From Phycomyces blakesleeanus NRRL 1555(-) (Eukaryota; Mucoromycota; Mucoromycetes; Mucorales; Phycomycetaceae), in contig NW_017265148.1 of assembly GCF_001638985.1 (NCBI RefSeq), forward strand, positions 981,239 through 1,045,238: a stretch of DNA of 64,000 nt, read 5' to 3'. The notes beneath the pieces are model-generated. The model was not told the origin of the DNA. It searched no databases and saw only the letters and a program-made list of their open reading frames with translations. Shown piece after piece: positions 55,201 to 64,000 of this stretch. Position numbers and translations under genes: made by a program. Numbering within the stretch: position 1 is the first letter of the stretch; every line of letters begins with the position of its first letter.

Positions 55201-57325
55201 GGATCTGGGATTTCAGCCGAAACTATTCTGTCAAAATCTTCTATTGTTTTTGGTTTATCTTGTGGTCGCAAAATCAAAAGAATGTGGGCATGAGGAAGTC
55301 CGCGCTTTTGGAATTCAATGACATATATAAAGGCCAAAACTTTCCCCAGAATATTTTTTTTGTAAGGTTAATCATGAGCTCTTTGAGCTTCATATTGAAA
55401 ACCCGAGAACAAAGATCTGGTCTGTCATTAGCTTTTTGCTCAGCCAACAGGGAATTTGTGATTTCTGGCCACTTTGAATTGCAAGTGAAAGTTATGAACA
55501 AATCAGGCTTGCCAAAACGACGCACAATACTCATTAAATCTTGATAAAGTTGAGCCATATACCGGGGGCTACCAATAAAAGAAGATGGAAGAATAACTCT
55601 CTTTCCAAGATTTGCAAGATTACAATCGTTATGGATAACAGCATCCTGAATTCCACTATAAAGATCTACATGGAGACGATTTTGATTGCTGGTGATGAAG
55701 TGCAGCCGATCGTGCTCAACTTTGGCATACATATCAACAATATATTGTTGAAAGAGACGGCCAAAAAGATGGAGGAGGTGCTGTGTGTTGTGTCGATACA
55801 TCAAACGGTTTGAGTACCATTGCATTACTGTGACATGCTCTCCTGACAATGAGCTGGCATCAATGGTCCAACCATCTTCACCATGTGGAAAGAGTAGCAC
55901 ATAGTGTAAAGCATCATAAGATCGGTTGTACTCATTGATGTTCTGTTGGAAGTTGGCTCTGGTGTGCAGCACAATGTCTCTTGAAGTACCCTCTTCATTA
56001 TTCATAATAAGAACTGCTATTTCACTTGCAGTTGGAGCATTGTACCGTCTTTGATCCCGAGGCCCCTCAGCTACTAAACGCAAAGTGAGATCTATAGATT
56101 GTCCCTTTTCCCGAGAAATTCGATCCATTGTTCTGAAGAGATGTACGAATAGATTTGTTTCCATAAGAATGGACTGAATCTTCTCCAAAACACTTCTCTC
56201 CAATTGTGGGGAATGGTACTGTCTTTGATCTATCTGAGCAGCACTATCATAAATATAGATCTGAGCGAATTTTGGGTGAGCAATATCAGATTCTGTCACT
56301 GGCAAAATAGATCCAATTCTATGACAAATTGTTCCGTGAATCCGGAAGTTGTATGCCCCATTGATATTGTTGCCAACAGATGTATCAATTTTAGCTCCCA
56401 AAGAAGTAAAGCTCATTGTACTATTATAGCTTCGAATGTTTTCAAGAAACTTCTTTCCATCACGTGTTCTATAGTTCAAAAGCTCAGCAATTCCTGTAGG
56501 TGTTGGCTCAATTTGGGGGAGAACATGCTTTCCTTTGTTACAACACATAGAGAACGTGGGGCTTCTTAAAGAAGAACGACTGTTTTTTTCATGTGCCCAC
56601 ATCATTGCCCCACAAAATCGACACTCGATATCCATATCTCCCCTGTTATCAACTGCTGGTTCTGAAATAGCTGGAAGTCGGGCAATATTATTCAAGCCTC
56701 TGCCTCGATTTCTAGATCCTCTTGCTCTGCTACTGTTATTGTTTGGACAAAATCTGCTTGTAATTTGGCGATGATCAGTTCCATTACAGTGAGGACAATG
56801 GGGTAAAATTGATCCTCTATTCACAGTTGAAATCTCCTCGACTTCTTCTTCTCTTCCAGTCACTTCTTCGTCAGATAAAGTGACCTCGACTTCTTCTTCT
56901 CTTCCAGTCACTTCTTCATCAGATGAAGTCTCCTCAATCTCTTCTTCCATGACTGCTTCAAGAACTTCAGTAATAGTCTCATTTGCGAGTGGAAATTCAG
57001 TCAACTCAGAAACTGAAATAAAAGTCGATGTTTCTATGTCCAAATTTTGGTCTTGGACAGGCTCACTTCTTATTCTCAAGGCAGCAGCTATTTTTTTATA
57101 AACACATTTATTATTAAAAAATATATATAACACTTGCAGTAATACGCATAAGTGTATAAATAAATAGTTACTTTGGCTACTTTCTGCAGGATATTCATCT
57201 ACATTAGTTCTCTTTTGAGGAATGTGGAGAGAAATGTTCTTTGGGTTCATGAGACATTGCTTATGAGTACTTCTGCTATGTCCAAGCATATGGCAAGCAG
57301 CACAACGATGTTGAGTAGATGACAT
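52186..57325 (-). mobile_element. Helitron 2, 3' end to Rep start
   Basis: The extent runs from the putative 3' CTAG at 52186 to the start of the Rep gene at 57325; the 5' TC end was not located. A possible solo LTR sits just upstream (57449-57724). 52258-52439 is the AT-rich 3' untranslated part. Confidence 0.6.
52440..57325 (-). pseudogene. Helitron 2 Rep-Pif1 helicase, one frameshift in an A8 run
   Basis: Frame 1 (57325-55274) starts MSSTQHRCAACHMLGHSRST (zinc knuckle) and has an in-frame 84-bp intron (57171-57088, GTAACT..AAATAG). A duplicated acidic motif (DEEVTGREEEVE), further CxxC fingers (CPHCNGTDH, CRFCGAMMW) and the Rep N-terminus (YMAQLYQDLMSIVRRFGKPD) follow. At LTKK an A8 run near 55357 needs one more A to join frame 2 (55337-52440). 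Frame 2 has the HUH motif LPHAHILLIL (residues 14-23), KYLYKYVYKGH (two Tyr, 151 and 155), Walker A GPGGTGKT (516-523) and Walker B LVIWDEASM. It also has FGGDFWQVLPV, FAMTINKSQGQT and VALSRVRKP, ending KEVFDI. Otherwise fully open; the protein nicks, unwinds and rolling-circle copies the element. Confidence 0.9.
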
Positions 57326-57448
57326 TTTATTTTTCGGTTTTTTTTTTCAAAGTTAGAGTTTGGTTTGATAGTTATATAAGTTTTTTGGCAATAGTTTGTA
57401 AAATAAATTCAAGGGGTTAATATCTCGGTATACCATGTGACATAGTAA

Positions 57449-57724
57449 TGTCAGGAGCGGATTGGAATTGGCACTCAGTTCCAATCCTACCCAATCAGAA
57501 ACAACTACTCCAACCGCAGTAGTTGGGTGAGCAAGGCCAAGAAGAAGAAGACAACCATTGCTCAGCAAGATACTGCAGCAAAAGGACTTAGCTAGAATAT
57601 AGGATACTGCGGCATCTTATAAATTAATATAAATATCATAAATATTATCACAAATAAACATTATCTTTATCTTCATATTTCATTCTATCTTATTATCTTA
57701 TTGTGTGACTTCTCGCACATTACA
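57449..57724 (+). repeat. Possible solo LTR (276 bp)
   Basis: TGTCAGGAGCGGATTGG to TCTCGCACATTACA, flanked by GTAA on both sides (57445-57448 and 57725-57728). It contains TATAAATTAATATAAATA and AATAAACATT. No second copy in the window, so the call rests on ends, signals and a 4-bp duplication only. Confidence 0.5.
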
Positions 57725-57992
57725 GTAAAAGTGCTAGATTTTAGATGTGAATAAATGTTTTACAGGCAAATTCGTATATCACGTGATGCTGCTAATTTTG
57801 ATTGATTTTAGATATATAGAAGTTCTAATTATAACATTTCTATAATAAAATCATAAATATAAGTTTTCATTTTTATCATTTTTATCTAAAAAAAAAAACA
57901 TCCATCAATTCTTTAAACATGACATTAATTAAGAGTGTATGAATTTTTAAATTACTTTTATTTCGCAAAGTATAAAATACATTTTAATGCTT

Positions 57993-58535
57993 CTATGATA
58001 AGAGTCTAGCAGATTTCCATCTCTGTGAGAGCATGGAGTAAGCTTCCCATGATTCTTGAAATCTAGCAAGAGAGATATTCTTGTCAGCAGCATTTCATTC
58101 AAAATTTTTCAATAGACTTCTTTTCTGGATAGCTGTCAGATCACCCCGGACTGGAATCTTGTCACCATTGCCAATGCATATGGCAAAGGCTTTTTTGATT
58201 ACCCTGCAAGAAATTTCAGCTGCTGCATGATACATTTGAACAGAAGCTTGCAGGTCATCTCCAGTGCAATGGATCTGCAAAGCAGACTTTATAGCCAATG
58301 CTGTAAACAAGCATGTCCTTCTGCGAGAGTCTATCCCAGATTTCTCAATATCTTGGGTGACTTTGCTGATATCCTCTTAAACCATTTCATTTCCAAGAGC
58401 TGGTAGAAGAGTGTTAGGCTCTTGGGTAATGCTACTCTGGTTTGCTTGTGAGCTATTGATTTGAGCCCGGAGTTCAGCTACAGTAGCCTCAAGAGCTTCT
58501 ATGCGAGATTTTGAGTTGAAGTTTTGGCATTGCAT
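57993..58535 (-). pseudogene. Partner protein of TNP2-like copy D, broken
   Basis: Starts MQCQNFNSKSRIEALEATVA at 58535 with a coiled coil (VAELRAQINSSQANQSS). A TAA follows LPALGNEMV (near 58379), then RRTCLFTALAIKSALQIHCT, AISCRV-type helices and KIPVRGDLTAIQKRSLLKNF. A TGA comes at about 58096 and the end is SQRWKSARLLS. The coiled-coil start, divergent orientation and SQ(R/L)W(K/R)S ending match the gene beside copy B. Two stops; inactive. Confidence 0.6.
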
Positions 58536-58754
58536 CTTTGTGTAAAATAAAAAAAAGATGGAAGGAAAAACAAAATTTGATTCTGACAAGAAAAAATTCT
58601 TCTTATTATTCACAGTCATAATCATGCAATATATTGCATGAATTTACAATGTTCAGTATTAAATAAATAATATAAAATTAAAATATAAATTCACATTAAT
58701 ATAACATTATTTTTTCCTTGTAACCTTCATCTTAAACCTTTTTATTATCACTTA

Positions 58755-61700
58755 CAGTCCAGACTATTGTCTTAAAAAAACCTCGAATTAAGATAAATAA
58801 CAGCAATCTGATTACCCAAACATCTGGAGAGAGCAATGACGAATTTAATGTCAATTTTTCCAATTTCGAGTATGAAGCCAACCTGGCTAGATATAATAAT
58901 ATTTCTAGACCCTTCGCAACTCTTGCCAATGCCGAGGACTTGTCCAGTGATGGGCAATACGACTTAAGAGATTTTGTATTAGAAGAAAACATCTTCTCTC
59001 ATGCAAGATTAATGGATGTAGACATTGATTTCAATCAAGATATATCTACAGATATCGAGTCTCCACTTGGTAAGAGAAAAAACAGTCCCTTAAACTAGTC
59101 TAATGAGCTTCTAAAAAATGCTAATCACATAAATATATATACAAAAGAAGTTGGTCCTGTTTACTTCTGTGTCCGCAATGTCGTTGAACATAGAGAGTCA
59201 TTAAACCAACCTGAAAGTGTTGAAAGTGACTGAAGCAAGTCTCCTCGAGTTCCTTCTTACGAGCCCAGTAGTTATGCAGAGGCAACTAGTATGGAATTAT
59301 TCTCTATGTTTGTTGAGAATAATATATCTCGCAATGTTTTTGACAAGTGTGTCAAGATTGTGAATAAGTACATAATGGAACGCGGTTTATGCAAGTATAT
59401 ATCCGTTATTAATTATTCATAACTTGTAAACTTACCAACATTATAGCTGTCATAAATGCACTCATGTCACACTACAAGATGAACACTCATCTTAAGAGGG
59501 AGTATACTGTCCGTCCTGTGACATACAATATGTGCCAGGAAGTCTGTATCTGCTTTGACACTGTAGAAGCTGGTCAGTATGAAGATGAGGAAGTGCAGTG
59601 CCCTCACTGTAATAGCTGATGGTTCCAAGATGAGAGAGGCACTTTAATTCCTGTGCAGACCTTCCAGCTTGTGCCTCTCTCTGAACAATTACGATTTAAG
59701 CTTGGTAATGCCCAGAAACAAACCAAGATGGCATATGGCAGAAACCATCTTTCAGATAAAGTTGGTTGTACAACATCTGTTATCCTCGATGGTAATGCTG
59801 TCAAACGTTTGGTTCAGAGTGATGTTATTGATCAGAATGATATTTTGATATCAATGTTTGTTGATCAATTCAATCTTTTTGATAATTCAAAAATGTCAGC
59901 AACTGTTGTGCATGTTATCAATCTCAGTATTTATCCAAAACTAAAGTACAATATTAGAAGCTATACATAAATTTCTAATCAATTATACTTAGATATGAGA
60001 GAGAAAATATGATTCAGCTGGCAATCATTCCTGGGCCTAAACACCCAAAAAAACATAGCATCTTTTCTTGAACCAATTGTAGAAGATTTGCATATGTTGC
60101 AGACTTTTGGTCTGAGAATTCAGACGATTTCTGGGCAAGTGAGTGTCAAGGTTCATCTTGTCATGGCAACTGGCAATAATCCGGCCGTGTCAGACTTGAT
60201 GAACCTGACCCACTATAATTCTTTCTATGGGTGCCAAGCCTGCATTTCTAAGGGTATTCCTTGATTTCACACCATGTGTTTCGTTGGCAAGGAGGTACCT
60301 GCTTCTATGAGAGCTGTGGAGAGTCTCCATCACTTTGAAGGAAACGTAAGTACATGATAAATGAATAATTGAAATATTAATACCTTCTTTTTAGAGATAC
60401 GGTGTCAATGGTCCCAATGTTTTTAGGAATCTCCACACATTGACAAGTCCTGCTTTTTTTGGGCTTGACGAGATGCATCTCATTGGCCATGGGATCAGTC
60501 ATCAGCTATACAATGCATTGAATGGCGAATTTAATATGAGTAACAAGACTGAGAACAATAAAGTCTAACAGGCCGTTCTTGACCAGCAGCAACAACAACA
60601 GCACCAGGATGAACAGGATATCATATACACATTTGCTTTGCATGTTGGACTTGACAAGATTGACAGCTGTATTGGCAAGTCCAGACCAGACATCTCAGCA
60701 AACTTCACTGGCATCTGGAGATTGCTGAAGGAAACAACCAGCAGACAGAAGGCAGTCAACTAGCTCGGCTTCCTTCTGTTTGTTATACCAACAGTTGTGG
60801 TCCATAAGTTTGTTCTTATCAGAATCAGACATGCTGTTTTGGACCTAGTCTTAGCATGCTCTATTGCTCAGCAATGGGAAGTGACAGAAGAAGAAATCCA
60901 TGCCATGGAAAGATAAGTCAGTCAAATACATTCTAAACAATATTTTAACCATCTTTATAGAGTCATTGGTCACTGGCATTCCTTCCTTCATTGTGAAATC
61001 CAAGAAAGAAGGTTAAAACCTACTATATTTGTAATAAACCAGCACATGCTAGTTCATCTTGGTTACATGGTGAGGGAGATGGGTCTATTATAGGTGTATA
61101 TCTGCCATCTAATCAAACTTACAATTGGTGCATACTGAGCTGCAATTTGGTCCTGGAAGGATACTGGGAAGAACATGAAAAATATCCTCCTTTGTAAAGC
61201 TGGGGTACAGTATTGTCTTGGTGGTTGGGCAGCTCAAATAAGATTAATTGATAGGAGGACCAGCAACTTTAAGATTGTAAGTAACAATGTTGCTGGTCCT
61301 CAGCTTTGGTCAAACCCAATCAGAAAGACTCTTGCTGTCATAGCAATTGAATGTAATATGAACTGCCACAATTTGGTGAGTTCGTTGGCCTGTCTCTGGG
61401 ACCAGAACAGCACAGTAATAGAACACAAAACCATTGAGCTGGTCTGCACCACCAAGATATGGAAGGACAATGTGGTGTACAGAGTCCGGACTTCTTTTGA
61501 CAGCAGGCATATTCGAGCCAATGACCTTGTTGTACTTGAACATCTGAAGGAGTAAGTAACACAAGTTATATCTTGCATTATTGTAATATTAATCATATCT
61601 CAATTATATTTTTCAAAGGTACGGATATGTTATAAAGTTCTTCTCTCATTCTGTCTTGGGAGAGACTAGACTCTTTACCATAGTTGATTGTTTGCAAGGT

Positions 61701-61832
61701 GTATAGATATATGACAAGTTGCTCTTCCCTGTATGGGAAAGCCAAACAATTAGTGAGATGAAGGTGGTTGAGATTGAGTCCATCAGGCAGATGGCTGGTC
61801 TAGTTCATAATATTAATGATATGACTATTTGA
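58755..61832 (+). pseudogene. TNP2-like transposase, copy D
   Basis: Exon-like blocks in order: QTIVLKKPRIKINNSN, LARYNNISRPFATLANAEDL, an intron from 59069. Next AVINALMSHYKMNTHL, YTVRPVTYNMCQEVCICF, VQCPHCNS, LSEQLRFKLGNAQKQTKMAY and MFVDQFNLFDNSKM. A frame change follows (MIQLAIIPGPK), then EPIVEDLHMLQTFGL, VKVHLVMATGNNPAV, YNSFYGCQACISKGI and LDEMHLIGHGISHQL. Last are LDLVLACSIAQQWEV, FDSRHIRANDLVVLEHLKE, QMAGLVHNIND and a stop at 61832. There are at least five in-frame stops (for example after VESVESD, HCNS, SKGIP, NNKV, KAVN). The start is not defined. It is divergent from its partner gene, as in copy B. Confidence 0.72.
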
Positions 61833-64000
61833 CATGTTATGTTGACTTTTCAACATCACTACCAGTAGTTTTTTTTCTTGCACTTTCCTTTAATTTATTT
61901 TACTTTCAAAGTACAAATATAATCATTCTAATTTTTAAATATAACTTGATATCAATATTAATATATCTCTTGATGATTTTGAATAAAGACATAGTCTAGT
62001 ATAAAAAACTTATACATATCTATATTTAAAGTATAAGTAATCTATAGGCTGTGTTTGTTCTTTTATTGAACTTTTTGAATTGATATGCAGTCCAACATAC
62101 AATTTTCACCTAAAATGACATTCAGAATTAAAAATCAAAAATATGTATTTGAATTAAATCTCAAAAAACAAAAACAGCTCAAAGTGTGCTATATTTGGTA
62201 TGGTGATAGAAGTTTAAACATAGTTGTCAGTTTTTTATTGAAAGTTGACATTTTTTGGAATTTACAGCAACATTTTTTTCTACAGTGTTATATACGTTCC
62301 AATCTTTTTACTGTTGATTTTATTTTATAAAATCTTCACAATACTGTAGAAAAAATTTATGAGTATTTGAAACAAGCTGTCTATTTTAGAAAAAAATGAC
62401 AAACTTTTTAAACATCATCTAGCACTTACCAAGCTTAGAATATTTCTATTCTATTTTAACTCTAGAGAAATATTTTGAAGATGAAAGTCTCATTATCAAC
62501 CTAGGAAACCATTTTAATTGCTGAATAAAGAGAATTATTTACTTAATTAAAGAAAAATCAACTAGAGAGTCAAACAAACCCTATGAAATCTGTATCTTAA
62601 ATCTGAGCTTATGACAGAAACAATTATATCTACTAATATTTTTTTAATATAAACTTGTTTTTTTTATTTCGCAAAGTCTTTTTCTTTTTATTTCTTCTCT
62701 CTATTACTATTGTTGCTAAGTCTTTGAGGCTTTACAAAGTATCAACCGATTTATAACTTATAGCTTTTGGACAATAACAATACTAAGCAAGAAATCTATA
62801 ACAATACCCTATAACATGGAATTTTATATCAAAGTCTTAAAGAATAAGTGCACATATATATATTTTATATATAGAACGATATATATCTGTAGTTTTTATA
62901 ATGTTAAGTGAACCCTCTTTTTATAATATCTGACTAAATCAATATCTAGTAGTTTATAAAGATATTGATCTTACAATTAAAATTAGATTTTTTCTATACT
63001 TATTATTTAATTTAAAATTATCAAAGTTTTTTTTTAAATACTTTTTCTATTATTCATCTACTATTCTTTAGTACTCTTTATTAGATGCAATGCTAAAGAT
63101 GAGAAGACTAGAGAGAAGTCTTATTCTATTACTTTTACTATTAATAAAGTCAAAAATAAAAATATTTTTGCTATAAAACATTAAGTTTGTTTGATCAATT
63201 ATAAGAAAAATTAAAGTATTAAAAAAAGTATAAATGTATTTTAATTAAAACAATTGATTGAATTAGATAAAAAACAATCTGAAATCTCACAAATTGCATT
63301 TGCTGAAGAACCTACAAGTCTGGAATTATAAATCTTGCCATTTTCAGTAGTTCCATTAGCTAACAATCTTCTCCAACATATCTATGAGTCTGGAGTTATA
63401 AATGCTGTTATTTACCACAGTGTTATCTAACAGTACAAAAGCAGAGATGCCAAAAAATATATGACCTCACATAAGATATAAAAAAGAGAGATTGTAAAAG
63501 AATTGTTGAATTGAGTAAAACTACAGTTTCATCCTCCATGAATTAAATTTCATTTAAAAATGTTGTTTTGAAAGCTATAGAATAAATACAAATAAATATA
63601 AAGTGCTAGTCACGCTATTATGCGTGCGGGTACATGACACTTATATTTACGCTTTATTAAAATTTAATGTTTCATATTATGTCTGCGCCGATATGGTCCA
63701 TTATTGTTATGTTCGTTGATTTTAATATATATTGTAAGTGTTTCAGAGTTATTTTTAGAAAATCAGGTAGTCTAATTAATTGATTTTTTCTTATTTTCCT
63801 TTTACAATAGGGGCTCACATGGTTGTGGTCGACTAGCAACAACTGTCAGTCTAAATATATTTTAGATGATGTGTAGGGTCTTGCAAAAAAGACAAAGTAA
63901 AAGAATTAATTAGTATGTGACATACAATTGATATGGGAGTGATATTAATAAACTGTTTACTGATAAAACATAAACAAGTACACAAATCAAAGAACTGAAT
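61833..64000. other. AT-rich end of the window, nothing recognised
   Basis: The only sizeable ORF (62085-62330, 81 codons, MQSNIQFSPKMTFRIKNQKY) has no motif and biased AT-rich codons. No RNA gene, terminal repeat or homology to the other elements is seen. Confidence 0.5.

Noticed and set aside
59222..60765. Reassigned stop codons in copy D, given the many in-frame TGA/TAA/TAG
   Set aside because: All three stops occur, together with frameshifts, while MULE, pogo and R2 pol are open with standard stops. Decay is the simpler reading.
62085..62330. 81-codon ORF in the final 2 kb
   Set aside because: No motif, AT-driven codons, no supporting neighbour.

Overview
The window looks like a repeat graveyard from the nuclear genome of a filamentous fungus. 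My best guess is an early-diverging lineage of the Mucoromycota type. The reasons are the very AT-rich DNA, the short spliceable introns (about 50 to 85 bp, GTAAGT/GTATGT to TAG), and the mix of CACTA/TNP2-like, pogo, Tc1, MULE, Helitron, chromodomain Ty3 and LINE elements. The assignment to a phylum is inference. I find no convincing host gene, tRNA or rRNA. Nearly everything that can be read is a transposon, a broken transposon, or a transposon inserted in another one.

Layout. 1-6130: a decayed TNP2-like (CACTA) transposase, copy A, split by a clean 2.6 kb non-autonomous CACTA element (616-3240, TTT duplication) and followed by a CACTA-type end at 6130. 6.9-7.9 kb: an unrecognised multi-exon gene relic. 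9222-11732: a complete MULE with 36-bp inverted repeats, an 8-bp duplication and an open two-exon transposase. 11.9-16.1 kb: TNP2-like copy B on the minus strand with a divergent small coiled-coil partner gene. 16735-24841: a minus-strand Ty3/gypsy element whose pol is split by an apparently intact pogo/Tigger element (19483-22343). 25.1-26.9 kb: two solo LTRs of different families, each with a perfect 5-bp duplication. 28518-33674: a 5.2 kb TA-flanked DD34E element with array-like inverted repeats, a minus-strand HTH gene and a transposase broken by one frameshift. 34.1-36.2 kb: the 5' part of a LINE with tandem upstream monomers and a solo LTR inside ORF1. 37.0-41.5 kb: TNP2-like copy C carrying a 1.3 kb Tc1 element. 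41.7-49.2 kb: three more LTRs of one family and a nearly open chromodomain gag-pol. 49.2-57.3 kb: two Helitrons arranged tail to tail around a GC-hairpin block. 57.4-61.8 kb: a possible solo LTR and TNP2-like copy D with its divergent partner gene. The last 2.2 kb holds nothing I recognise.

How the parts relate. The four TNP2-like copies can be aligned by eye and show a recurring two-gene unit (large transposase plus divergent small protein) in B and D. Five insertions can be read at base resolution because the broken host reading frame resumes after the insert: CACTA in CACTA, pogo in Ty3, Tc1 in TNP2, solo LTR in LINE, and an LTR abutting a Helitron. The best-preserved coding units are the MULE, the pogo transposase, the chromodomain gag-pol (one internal TGA), Helitron 2 (one homopolymer frameshift) and the small partner gene of copy B.
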